Assembly: GCA_001599935.1 (NCBI GenBank)
Contig: BCIJ01000036.1
Coordinates: forward strand, 1-64,000
Source of the DNA: Holtermannia corniformis
Lineage: Eukaryota; Basidiomycota; Tremellomycetes; Holtermanniales
Direction: 5' to 3'
DNA length: 64,000 bases
Part shown: in pieces, positions 20,907 through 33,005 of the stretch
Numbering within the stretch: the first letter of the stretch is position 1
How the letters are laid out: each line of letters begins with the position of its first letter
Made by a program: the position numbers and the translations under genes
Notes under the pieces: generated by a model
Databases searched by the model: none
Told to the model about the DNA's origin: nothing
What the model saw: the letters and a program-made list of their open reading frames with translations, nothing else

Positions 20907-23900
20907 TCAAGCTAAGATACGGACATTACAATCATCAAAGCCTTCGAGAATCCATAGTGCCAGCCGTATCGCACCAGTCAAACCTCCCTCGTCCTTCGTT
21001 GGCAGCCAGTCGTGCAAGTCGTTGTCGCTTGGGAACATGTCGCGCAGGATCTGATTCCCCTCGTGGTCTGCCCGCTTGTACGCCACGTAGATGAGCTCGG
21101 GAATAAAGTCTGCGTAGACTGAGCAGTTGCGCCACTCGCGGCTGTGGAGGACGTTGACGCCCGTCGTAGACTGCAAAGGCAGCCAGCACTTGCGGCACTC
21201 GCCATAAGGCCACTTGATTTGGCGCTTCCATTCGGCGAGGTCGAGGATGCTGTCTTGCCAGTAAGGACAGTCGCGTACGCAGTGACGCTCAGTCATCCCG
21301 TTCGCCGCGCAGATGGGACAAGACCGGTCCTCGGGATTAGGATAGTCGCAGTGGTGCCGCATCAAGCCGTTGAGACGNAGCAGCAGCGAGCTCGAGTGAA
21401 GGCGCTCGTGCTGGACGGCTGTCGAGTCGGACAGAGTCGAGGACGAAGACTTCGGCCGGCTTGCTTGACTTGATTGACGTACGGCTTGACGGTCGAGCGC
21501 AGCTGCCGAAGACGTCACACGTTTGCTCGGACCGCCTTGGTTGTCCTCAGCCTTGCGCTTCAGAGGCTGCGACAGCGTCCACATTGGTGATTGAACAGAC
21601 TCTGCAAGTGACGAGTCGCTGATCGTGATGACACTCGGCAGCTGAGAAAGTGGCCAAAGTGGGCGCGAAGGCAACGCAGGAGGCGTCGGTGGCTGGATTG
21701 GCCTTGCAAGAGGTGATGTCGTGAGGGGCGGAGTCACTGGTGCAAGTACCGGAGCTGGCGGAGTGATGGGGAACGCTTGCGACACCGCGTCCCTGAGCTG
21801 CACGCCGTCGCCATTGGTCTTGACGCTGCCAGCAACGCGGAACGGGTTTTGAAGTCCTCGACGATCACCGCAGTTGTCGCAGAGTAGCGGCTTCGAGGTG
21901 AAAAAGCAGTTGTCTGCACGATCATTCAGCAGCGAGCTGATTTGATGACGACGACAAGTCTGACGGTTGTCGCAGTAGTCAATCATCGCTTGCTGACCCG
22001 TGACGTCTGGCAGCACCGGGGTTCGACGATGTGCCGAGGGAAAGACGTACGACAGCGCCTGCTTGCCTGTGCGTCCGCTACGGCCGACCTCTTGTGCAAA
22101 GCTCAGCAAGTCGTCAGGCTCGCCAACGTGGATCACGGCGTCAACGTTTGGCAGGTTGACGCCGCAGCCAAGTCCCGCCGTAGTGCAGAGGACGCGGTCT
22201 GTCTTGTTGTTTGACCCATTGGTGAACGCCCACAGCATCGCTGTGCGCATATTCTCGGTCATCCCGCTGTGGTGGAACCCGCAGCCGAGCTTGGCTGCCA
22301 ACGCCTCGACTTGCTTCTTGGCACCGCTGCAGAAGACGAGCACGCGTGACGTAGGCGTGAGGGTGCCGCGGTCAAACCAGTGCGTGATCAAAGCCTTGAC
22401 ACTGTTGAACAGGAGCGTGCCAGACAGTCGCTGAGGGTGGACGAGGTACGAGTGGTGCTGGTTGACGATAGGTAGGCCAACGTGGGCAGCGCGGCTGATT
22501 TGCAGAGAGTCGAGCAGCGGAGTGATCATTGGCTGCGGACATGTTGCCGTGACGAGGATCATAGGTCGAGCCAGCTTGCGCAGCGCCTTGAGCTTCGTCA
22601 TGTGCTCACGGTATCTCGCCGAGCAGACGACGAGGTGTGCCTCTTCAATGACAATACGCTTGAGAGGCGTCTCGAGTTGCGCCGCCCAGTCGAGGAAATG
22701 CTTGGTGACTGCCTGTTCAACNGAGACGAAGACAACNCCGCTGACNTGNCGNTGGTANCCGACCTTTTCAAACGGGTGCGCAATTTTGGCGTGGACGTCT
22801 CGATGGTTGCCAAGTTGCTCGAGCTCGGCCAAGAACTCGTTGAGCAGCGCGCGCAGTGGTACGACGACAATGGTACACTCGTTTCTCTCGCAGAGTGCAG
22901 CCAGTTTCCACACGTAGCTCTTGCCAGCACCAGTTGGGAGCGTCACGAGCAGGTTGTCGTCCTCCGTCTTGGCCTCGAGAGTGAGCATGCACGCGTACGC
23001 TTGCTCTGCAGACCGAAAGGCGCCGCTCTTGTGGAGGATAGACAGAGCCTTGAACACGCTGGTTGTGAGAGGCGGCAGAGGCGGGAGCGGGACGATGCGA
23101 GATGACGACGGCAAGGAAGGGACAGGCGCGGTGGGTGGTGGAGTGAGCTGCGGCTTGAGACGGGCAGCGACGAGGCTCGCAATCAGGTCGTAGTCTACGC
23201 CAGACTCGGACTTGACTGGCTCGTTCTTGATTTTATACGAGTCATCTACTCGAGGACCGCACTTGAGCAGGTGGTGCCATTCGCGGCTCGCAAGCTGGAA
23301 GCACTGGAGCGAGTTGCCATGTAGACCCGCGAGGTCTGCCGAGTTCAGACCATAGTACGCCCTTGCAGTAGACGATGTGTGGCCAGCCTGGAGGTCCTCG
23401 ATGTCGTCCTCGATCTCAATGGGTTGATTCGGCAACACCTTGTGCTTCTGCTGGATGAGCACGACGGCTTGACGCCAGTCTTGCAAGCCAATCTCCGCCT
23501 CGCAGTGCTCCATCAACGCAAGCTTGAGAGCCTCGCTGAGATTGACGCCGCTCCACTGGACGCCGTGCGAGGCCAAGAGGTAGCTCCGCGTGATGGCCAC
23601 CTTTTCCTCGGCGTCCGCAGCGTCCTTGGCAATGTTCCCGACCAAGTACGCCTCGACAGGTCTGATGAAGACGAGGTACTTGAGCAGCAGCTCAGAGACG
23701 CACAGCGGCAGCTCGCGAGGGATAGGCTTGTCCTTGCCAATGAGGTTCGCGCTCTTGTGGTACTGGAGGATGACGGTGAGACGCCCCGAGATGGCAAAGA
23801 CGTTGCGGAGGGTGGACCCGATGTTGACGAGCTTGGTCGAGCAGAGCTCCGAGCCTCGAGACGGAGAGCCGCAGGTGACGTGGATGAGCGGAGCCAGGAT

Positions 23901-25842
23901 GCCGAGTAATGCACGGCAGTCGTTGAGGTAGCGTACCACACGTGTGCGCTGCCAGACGATCTCGCCATTGTCGAGGCCGCGGTGGAACCCGTCCGAGTCC
24001 ATGATACGCTGCAGGACGGCTCGCCAATGATCTTGCAAGCCGTTCTGCGTCACGAAGCTGTAGCCAGCCTCCTCGTTTGGCACCTGGTCCTTGAGCTCGA
24101 GGGACACGTTGAGGTCCTCGCCAAGTGCCAGAGACGCCAGCATCTCGCCAGCCTTGGTGCACAGCGTCGGGATCATCGTGCGTACACGGTCGAGGTCGAG
24201 AGTAGTGCCGTTGACTGCGAGGATGACGCCAGCCGTGTCTTTCCAGCTGCAGCGAGGGAGGAGGGGAGTGGCCATGGCGCAGGCGTTGGCAAGCCGTTTC
24301 ATGTCGAGCAGGGCAGAAAAGCAGTTGAGACGGGATGGACTGATGAGCGCGATCGTGTCCGCAACGCTGAGACATCAGCTACGCTCGCGAGCTGAAGTCC
24401 AGACTCACGCAGTCTGCTCTGGCATCCCCGAGTCGAGGTCCGCCATGATCTTGCTATAGAGAACGGCACGAATGATCCATTGCAGCTGAGCGAGGGTGCG
24501 GGTGATGTCGTGCGGGCCATCAAAGCCACCCTTCTCCTTGAGATGACGCAAGCAGATGAAGCGGATGAGAGGGAACTCGTAGACGCTGCGGTGCGAGGAG
24601 GATGGGACGTCCTCGAGGAGGGCAACGACGAACTCTTGCAAGTTGGTGATGATCGTGTCGGGCTCCGACGCCATCTCGACCAAGTCCTCGAGGGCAGACG
24701 CGAGCTGCAGAGAGATAGACGCGGTGTACGAGGAGTCCATAGGGAGTTTGACAAGACGCGCGAGCATGTTGATGAAGCGTAGGAAGGTCCGCGTNCACTC
24801 CATGATGTACTTGTTGCTGTTGGCTCGCAGCATCCCCGTTGCCCTGCGTTGTCAGCCTCGCACCAGCCGCACCAAGCCGTACTCACTCTTCAGCATCACT
24901 GTTGACCAGCAGCGTGCGTACACGCGGGTTCCCACTGATCAACATGGCGTGCACCTTGGTGATGGCCGTCCTGACGCCCTTGGATAGCTCGCCCAGCTGA
25001 ACCTCGTGCTCTCTGACCGTTGCGAACGTCAGGGCCTGCAGCGGGCGCAGCTCGTGTCCCTTGACGTGGTCCACCCAGTTGTAGACACGGAGGAACGGCG
25101 TCAAGTCCCGCTCATTCTCCACGACTGTCGTGTACGCAGGGATGGCGTTGAGCGCGGCTTCCCAGATCGCAGCTTTCGGGTCCACAGGGAGGTCGGGGAT
25201 GCGGTAGTCATCCACCTCGAAGGCGACGGTCGTGCCGCGGCTGAAAATTTGCTGGTAGACAGCGTTGTAGCGGAAGGACGTGGACGGCGCCCAGGGATGG
25301 TGGTCGCGGAGGTGGTTGGACATCGTCTTCTCCGTAGGGCAGATGTACCTGTCTTGTCAGTCATGCCTCGCAATCAGACAACTCACCTGCAGAGACGACA
25401 CGCCAGCCCGCAGTTGACTTTGAGGCCATCAATACGCTGGATGAGCTTGCCCGCGACCATGGGCAGGACGGGATGACCATTCTTGAAGGCTTGCGGGACC
25501 TCCTCGAGTGCCGCGTTGACTGCCGCGGCCGTTGCGTCCTTGGCCCGGGCGTCGTGCACCTTGGAAACGTGCTCCTTGATGCTACGAGGGATGGCTCGCA
25601 CGCCTTCCTTGCACTCGACGCAGACGAGGAAGTGTAGACCAGGTTGGTAGACGAGGCCGAGGGTTGCCAAGGCAGGCAAGTGCTCGAGAGGTGCCGTGTA
25701 GACGTCGAGGGAACCTGCGAGGTCAGCAACGTCACGTCAGGTCGCCGTACGTACCAATCTCCATGTAAACTTTGGAGCCCGCGCAGTAGAATTCATCCTC
25801 GTCAATGACAATAGCAGTAGCTTGCGTGTTGCTGACGGACAT
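20907..25842 (-). CDS. Zinc-finger / tyrosine-recombinase-like / RecQ-type helicase fusion (copy B)
   Basis: Five exons (25842-25755, 25714-25387, 25348-24887, 24843-24409, 24366-20907) give about 1590 residues. Exons two and three have the same lengths (328 and 462 nt) as in copy A. Order: zinc-finger segments (CVECKEG, CRLCRYIC, HLRDHH; about 60-160); recombinase-like core with Arg in SPSRGSEL (about 602), Lys in QYHKSANL, Arg in QDWRQAVVLI, His and Tyr in AGHTSSTARAYYG (about 767); helicase with TLPTGAGKS (about 915), EEAH, TATCP, AGLGCGVNLP and QEVGRSGR (about 1197); RecQ-type zinc site CRRHQI...CDNC (about 1270); and a Cys/His C-terminal module. A few N's near 22722-22758, 21378 and 24796 leave some residues undefined but break no frame. 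Copies A and B are clearly diverged, so this is an old duplication and both frames have been kept open. Confidence 0.85.
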
Positions 25843-26489
25843 AATGATCAGTTACAAGTTGGTGGGCAAGCCGTACGTACCGTAGCTATACATACTGACA
25901 CGCTCGCGACCCGAGCGTAACAACACCCCTCAGAGATCAGAGCCGTGATTGCCCGTGCTTGCGTCTGCATCACCGCCGCGGTTGGCCGTGCTGAGCGGGT
26001 CCTGGCTGGTCCTGGCGGGCGTCCTGGATGAGCTCGACCCGCGCAGTCTGAGGTCGCGTCGCTGACTGCGGGATCAAATTCTTGCACATGAAACCCACCG
26101 TGCACTTTCCGAGGTGAATGACGGACCAACCAAGCGTCCCCCCGCTCGGAGACCAGTACCGTTGTGCTCAGAATAATCAGGGGAACACGCTCGTCTTAAT
26201 CTCCGAGGGGCGGACGAGTCGTAGCCAGAGACGCCAACTCACGGTCAGAGACGACCTGCTGAGATCATGTGACTCAAGCCTGGATTCAGCGCGTATCCGC
26301 TCTGCAGCCCGTAAAATGCAACTTTAGACAGAACTCTGATAGCATAGATTGTAGAGCTAAGTCGTAGCTTTCCGTGAATATAACCTAGAGCTCTGTACGT
26401 GTCTTAGTTGTTGAGTTCCGAGGGCCGGGGAGTGCTACGAGGGGAATGGAATCTGCGACGCGCCCACGTGGCCGTGAATTACTCAACTA

Positions 26490-26671
26490 GGCAAGTTACG
26501 AGGGTCGGGGACAGCACCACGTGTTTTCACCTGCCCGATTGGGGTGCTTTTACGACGTGAATGAGAATCCACAATGGTTAGGCAGGTTACGAGGGTCGGG
26601 GACGCGGCCACGTGTTTTCACCTTCCCAATCGGGGTGCTTTTACGACGTGAATGAGAATCCACAATGGTTA
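26490..26671. repeat. 91-bp tandem duplication containing CACGTG
   Basis: Two copies (26490-26580, 26581-26671) start GGCARGTTACGAGGGTCGGG and end GAATCCACAATGGTTA; each holds CCACGTGTTTTCACC. A partial, diverged third copy precedes them at about 26415-26489. Confidence 0.9.
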
Positions 26672-26999
26672 GGTAGCCTATGGAAAGCCTGCCTCTCTGC
26701 TATCGTTCACGGCCGCCATGTAATCCACGATTTCGAAGGGGTATGGTTGATTTGTAGGCAGGTGAATGGCTGACGTCAGACGGGCGATGAGGGTGTAAGA
26801 TGAACAGGATAGGCGACGGGTGGTTGTCAGCTGCAGTGAGAACTAGTGCCGCTATGGTACGACCGTCCAGGTTCATACGACTGACCGTGCATTCAAGACG
26901 TGGATCTAGACGGTGAAGTTCCTAGACACTCTCGAGGTAGATTTGCTGGACAGGGCGGAGTCGACGTCTGGAATGCTGCCGTGGTTGGATTCGAGCCAA

Positions 27000-27460
27000 T
27001 GACGGCGTCCGTGATGGAGAGAGAAGAGTGACTGTGCGTGGACCGTCTGTGCTGTTTCTAGACTTTGATCGGTCGTGTTGGGGCAGAATGACGGCGTCCG
27101 TGGTCGAGAGAAAGAGACTGATCGAGTGTGGACTGCTGTTCGCAATTCCCGTCCGGCTGCTGATCCTGACTGGCTATTGGCCGTGGCGGGTGGCCTGTGA
27201 TGATGGCTCATCGTCATGGCTGTGGCTGTCGTCGTCGTCGTCCTAGTTGAGGTCCTAATTGAGGTCGTAGTTGAGATCGAGGTTGGGATCGAGGTGGACG
27301 TCGTGGCTGGCCGTCCGTCGCCGATCTGAGCCAATTCCCAGGGTCCGTGATAGGGAGCGAGACGCCATATGACTGGCGAAAGGTGGACATTCCAGTCTAA
27401 TGACTGCTTTATCCATTGTGCTGATTTCCCAGCGTCCGTGATGGAGAGCGAGACGGGTTG
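27000..27460. repeat. Eroded dispersed repeat built on GCGTCCGTGATGGAGAG
   Basis: Four variants of this word occur at about 27004, 27092, 27343 and 27434, the first two followed by a similar 60-bp context. A minus-strand open frame of 187 codons over this stretch is a by-product of the repeat. Confidence 0.6.
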
Positions 27461-29031
27461 GTCAGTCACAACTTGTCCAAATCAACGCCGCGTGTGGTTT
27501 CCCCACGTGAAATCGTATTTTGAAACTATCATATGATTTTTCATTTTTCGCGAAAAAACGACTAAGTCCCTTATTTTGGTCAAAACCCGGCGCCCGGTTT
27601 TGGATGGCGAGAGAGCTCGGGTCAGCTCAAACTCGACTAATCCTAGACTATTATATACCGTTTGAAAGCTACGCTTGAGGAGATTACGATTCTAATGTCT
27701 GTTAGGTCGCTGCTTCGAATCCAAGTCTTGTAATTCGATATGCAAGCCTGGAAAACAGCCTTTTCGCCCGAATGCTGACTTAGTCCCCACTGCACACCGG
27801 CGATTTTTTGCGGCTTTTTTGCGGTGTTTTCTGGCTCAGCTGAGTTGATTACAACAAGTTATCCTAATGAGCGATTGATCTGGCTAATGGTTGAGTGATC
27901 CAATCCTAATGAGTGATTGATCCAGTACTGATGGCTGATTGATACGAGTGGTGCTGCTGGTGTACGGTGTTGTGCAGTGCTAGCACTGTGTTAGAGTGGT
28001 GCTAGCTGGTTGCATTGATACGGTGCAGTGGATTGATCCCAGTGTACTATGGCTGGATCAATGCATTGATCCCGCGTCGATAGTTATTAGAGCAATGGCA
28101 GGTGAGGAGAGAGTCGACGCGTGGCGCGAGAACTGGGTGAACCAGGTGGTCGACGTCGGGCGTTCCGCGAGGGACAAGGGCAAAGCTACAGTGTCGTTAG
28201 TATGCAATTCATGGCTCACTTGCGCAATAGACCATGGCGCTATAGGGACAGAGAAAAGAAACCGAGTCCGCGTCAAAGTGCGAGAAAAGGGAAGGGAAGA
28301 GACGTGGGGTGTTCCGGGCGTCCATGTCCAGACAGAGCCAAACCGGTCGATGAGGGCTCGAGCTGTTACTCACTGCTTGCTCCCAATTTAAATTTGACAT
28401 GCCAGGTGCTGTGGAACGGGCGCTACGACGCGACGCGAGAGACCGGTACCGGAGAAGAGCCAGGCGATGTGAGGGCGGTCGAGTGCGTCTCCTGCGGTTT
28501 CATCAGCATGGGATGATAGTGGAGATACCGTAGAGAGCTCACAGTGCAAGTTCATGATGCGAGACGCAGCGCCCAGCTGGTGGGAGACGGCGAGGTTCGG
28601 TGATGGCGGGGTGCGGTGCCTGCGATGCATCAGCCTATACACGGGCATCCGCTGCGTTCTCGCACCTCAGATCGATAGTGCAGTGCGTACCAAGGTCTCT
28701 CGAGCAACTGGAGTCCTCAGGAGGATCTCGAGAAGATCACCCCAGCCAAACGCCATGAGCACTGACAGTTGATCAGCTCGCGAAGAGGCATGAAAATACC
28801 GTAGGACTCACTCTACTGCAATTTGGTCGAAGGCAAGCAGGCGAGAGCACCGTCGGATCTGGCTAGGCAACAAAGTAGCATTGTCGCACAGAAAAGGGCA
28901 GGACGTGTGGTCGAAAAGATGTCGACGTCGAGCGGCGCCCGGATCGCAAGTGGCTGTCTACGCAATCACATCACTCAGACGAGCATCCCAACTTCGCTTA
29001 CAACTAAACACACGCCGCGATCGGATAGCGG

Positions 29032-31459
29032 CTACCCCACCTGCCTGCCTTTGACTTTGCAATCACGATGGGCAAAGTGGGCCAATATGACGAACGCGAG
29101 GACGGTTTGGCGACAGAGCCGCTTCTCGAGGTAGACGATGCAGTCAATCAAGATATACGTGCCGAGGCTGGTCGTCAGTGGTGCGTCACGGTGCGTCAAC
29201 CAGCACTCACAAAGTATGGCCACGGCGCGAGATGTTCGAGGTGACAGACATGATGCCGAGCTCGCCGTTGGCAGACCTGAACCGGCGCCCGCAGCCGGGA
29301 TGGGGACACACCTAGGTGTCAGCCGCGTATGTTGACGACAAGCGTACCGGGTAGATGGCCTCCCAAGACTCTTTCGGCTTGATGTTCTTCATGATCGGCA
29401 CGCCGTGGACGACATACGTGATGACGGCGACCGCGTGCGCAAGCTTGCTCAGGATAAAGTAGATAAGCGGTTCGAGAGCGCAACTTGCAATGTGAGGCAG
29501 GCGGCGGAACTGCAGCGTCAGCCAAGCCGAGCCACTCGGGACGTACGTCGACAATCAGTTCGATCCAGAGCGCACGTAGACCAAAGCCGATGGTCGCTGG
29601 TTCGTGGCTAAGGCATAGGAGTTCGACCGATAGACGCCAGCTATCACCGACGCCCTTCCCTCCTCGACTTTTGATAGTACCTCTCAACGATGGCATCCGT
29701 CCTCTGCCGCTCGCGCTGGACGGTGGCGCGAATGGCTTCGAGTATCCTTTGCTCTTGTTCAGTGAACGGGTTGTTGTCTTTGAGGCGGGCACGGCGCAGC
29801 TTGGTCGTCTCCTCCGACACCTTGGCGATCCAAAGCTTGAAGGTGAAGATGAGTGTGTGGTCGTCGTTGAGACTGGTTGCTTTGCCGTTGATGCCGCGGA
29901 AGGGGATGAAAGGGTTGTGAGGTTGGACGGCGGTGGTGGCTTCCCAGTGCTTGGCATCGCCGCGCTGCAACGTCAGTGGTGAAGGAGACGGAGAACGCAC
30001 CCTCAAGGCTTCGACAACCACTTTTGGAGGGAAGAAAAAGCCGTTGTGAACGTTGTCGTCGAGGTCCATTGGCACGTCGTCGACCGCGACCTTGTGCTCG
30101 GTCATTTCTGCCTTGACGTCGGCGATGAGATAAGTCGGCAGGATGATATCGGTCTGCGGGGTCAGCCTGTCCAGAGCGCAAGGCACTCACATCGCTGTCG
30201 ATCCACCCGTGCGCGATGGCGTACTCCCTGAGCGAAGTCGAGACCGGGACTGGTTGCGACTGGGTGTCGTTGGGGATCGGCTCGTCCTCGTCAGAGGGAG
30301 GATCAACCTGCAGCTGTCAGCGTAGCAAGGTCATATTGCGGCTCACGTTCAGGTGCTTTTGAAGCGCCGCTGCGTCGTCTGCAGCGACCTCGACGTTGGT
30401 CAAGCTGCCGTCGATCGGCCAATGGATCTCTGCGCCGTCAGCTCGATCAAGATTGTCATACTCGACTCACCACAGCCGTCTACTGTGAGGTCGCCCACGC
30501 CGACTGTGATGCTCTTGATATCTGCGTCGTTGGTCCAGAGACAAAAGGGCGAGCTCGCTGGCCGCGTTGATGGGTATGGATCGCGAGGGCGCGCTGGAGG
30601 CTCTGGGCAAACTGGGCTGGTCTGTATGCCCGCGCAGCTCGGTAGGAACGCATCGTCTGCAGTGTCGTTGGCTAGCCCAGCCAGGCTCGTCGTCTGGAGC
30701 GAAGCTTATGTGGCTGTAGACGAGGGTGCGGGCGGCGTCGAAGCGGTCGGACAGTGGAAGGCTATTGACGAAGGCATTGCAGAGGTTGACAATGGAGTAA
30801 ATCAGAGCGACGTCTGTACTGTCAGACTGATCCAGCAGGTGCAACTTACCTTGCTTGACCAAAGCGTCGGCAAAGGACCCCCTGACGGACGGTCCATCGT
30901 ACGATACCGCACCTCTTGATGAAACCGACCAAGTCCCGCACTGCTGCTCGCCCGGTGCTGCGTTCTGGATCACTGTGATGAAGAAGTGTGGGTGGAGTGG
31001 GGAAAGAGCGGTGAGGGCTAAGGTAGCGAGATGGTGTCGGCCAAGTCACTTGCAGGTTTAGCTCGAGTACACACGTGCATGGCAGACGTCACCCACCTGA
31101 GCCAAACCAGACGATAGGTGATGGAGCCCGAGCCCAGCCACTACGGCACAGGTGATATGGGCGAGGAAGAGCTGGGCGAGTTCGAGACAGTCGTGTGTCT
31201 TCCGCACTCGTTCATCTGCATGGTCAGCACGGTCCATGTACTTGGTAAGACATACCAATGCCTTGTCAACGACCGCAGTGTGATTGGGGAGATCGACAGC
31301 CTGTAGGGTCAGCTCCGAGTCGGATCACACGACGATGCTCACCTCCCCGGCATCCTTGAAGACGTCGCGGGTCTCCCAATTGCCGTTCTTGATGAGCTCC
31401 CGCTTGATGCGGTCCTTGACGTCTTGAGCATACGTTGCGAACAGGTCGTCGGCAAGCAT
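29032..31459 (-). CDS. Multi-exon gene of unknown function
   Basis: About a dozen short exons can be read from an ATG at 31459 to a TAG at 29034-29032, separated by introns near 40 nt with CTGAC/CTAAC branch sites. The N-terminal exon encodes a charged helix (MLADDLFATYAQDVKDRI). The middle is mixed and Pro/Ser-rich, followed by an acidic stretch (DVPMDLDD), a charged coiled-coil-like helix (TEQEQRILEAIRATVQRERQ) and then a more hydrophobic part (LEPLIYFILSKLAHAVAVIT) with a CPHPGCGRRF cysteine pair. The joins around 31215-31256 and at 30700 are uncertain, and I cannot exclude two adjacent genes. I recognise no family. Splice-site quality and continuous frame make a real gene likely. Confidence 0.5.
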
Positions 31460-33005
31460 GGTAGTTGCTGATGAAAAGATTCGCCACCCGCCGTTGACAG
31501 CTGCAGGGTTCGACAACCACCATCTGATCACTACCAGCACCCGATCATGTTCACTAGTATCAAGAAGGAGACGATCTCCGCGCCAAGCAAGACTCAAGAC
31601 GCCATGTCGAGGTGCAGAGCTGAAGAGAGCTCGTCGATGGCAAGCAGCAGCAGCAGCAGCAGCCGCGGCACGCCCAGGGTCCGTGCGCGGTCGGGATATG
31701 CCTGTTCTTTCACTGACTGGGATGCAGGCGCCGTACATCTTCATCCCACTCGAACCGCTCGCAGGCAAGAAGAGGAGCGGAGATGAAGCGGGCCTGTCGA
31801 CGAGCTCCAGCAGCACGCAGAGAGTTCGTGCACGGCCAAGCTATGCCTGTTTCTTCACTGACTGCGAGGCAGGAGCCATACGTCTTTGTGCCACTCGAGC
31901 CGCAAGCCAACCGCCGGCACGTATACCAAGATATCATCGACAACCGTCGACGCAGCGGCGAAAGCGGCTGCCAAGCTCGACGCCGAGGTTGCTGAACTCT
32001 GGCGGCAGCGTCAAGAGGCGTGAGACAAGTTCACAAGGGAGAACGAGGAGGCGGATAGACAGCTGGCAATGGCTCGTAGGTGTCTCTTGCATCTCACCAC
32101 CTCTCTAGCTGATGCTGTCCACTGTCGCATCGCTCGAATCGCCTACCAAGCTCGCCGCATCCGAATCGCCCATCGTCCAGCACAAGACGCTCAAGCCAAC
32201 TAGTCGCACATACACGCTCGGCGTCGATTCGAAAGAAGTGAAGAGGTGTGGCCGTGTGCTGACTGCGGCCCGCACGGTGCTCAAGGTGAGTCAACGCCGA
32301 TGGCAGAGGACCGTACCGACCTGCCCAGGGTGAACACGAACACCGCGATGATGCACGCCAAGACGAACGATGACCTTTCGAATGACTACGTTGTACATAT
32401 GCCGATGTACAGTTCACTGTCTATGACTACTTCTTTGCCCGACCCGTCACTGATGGCTGATCGACGACCACCACTACCGCCTCGACTCGCAATGACCACT
32501 CGCTCACCCGGAAAGACTGGCTCAGGGCTGAGATCGAGCCCAGCACCTCGAGATCTCATCGCCATCATCGCCTTCAAGTATTGCGATGCTCAGCCTGCCG
32601 AGCAATACCAGTCTCCACGCCGACGGGCAACCTGTCCAATCCGACGACCAGCAAGACGTCTCGAACCTGCATCCACCATCCCCGACCAGCATGCAAACTC
32701 GAGCCCGCACAGCACAATCGAGAGACAGCCAGCATCGTTACATCACGGCTCGAGCGTGTATCCTCTCCGACACCACGCCATCGCCGTATTGACGTCCATA
32801 CCGATCTCCAGGCCGACCACGCCCGACGCTCCCTTTGACCTATCCATCTCGCCATCCACCGCCGCTCTTGTCCAAGCTACGCCACTCGCTCTCTGCCCAG
32901 GTGCGACTCCCACGCTGCGGCTTGACCAGGCACTCGAGCGGACCGATCGTTGTCCACGGTACTATCGCTATCGATCGCGTTGCTACAGGCAAACGCAGCG
33001 ACCGC
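31460..33005. other. Interval with possible small plus-strand gene
   Basis: Contains a (CAG)n run (31641-31662), a duplicated segment (31653-31772 and 31804-31914) and coding-looking pieces such as the open frame from 32112. None could be joined into a convincing model or linked to a family. The most likely content is a fast-evolving Ser/Ala-rich gene between the divergently arranged neighbours. Confidence 0.35.
31653..31914. repeat. Duplicated 110-bp segment, offset 145 bp
   Basis: Copies at 31653-31772 and 31804-31914 both encode, in one plus frame each, ATGCCTGTT...TCACTGACT... and a P-Y-[IV]-F-[IV]-P-L-E-P peptide. Several differences are at third codon positions. The two frames differ by one base, so any shared gene would need an intron between them. 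Confidence 0.65.

Larger units (their letters stand above)
25843..29031. other. 3.2-kb gene-poor interval
   Basis: No gene is supported. The interval holds a 91-bp tandem duplication (26490-26671), an eroded repeat (27000-27460), an AT-richer stretch (27500-28000) and TGATTGATC-like words (27870-27950). Open frames around 27996-28516 and 28554-29134 have no recognisable domain or neat splice sites. It separates the repeat-rich left part from the compact right part. Confidence 0.55.

Noticed and set aside
26906..27469. 187-codon minus-strand frame
   Set aside because: Built on an eroded GCGTCCGTGATGGAGAG repeat with Thr-rich low complexity. No introns or domain.
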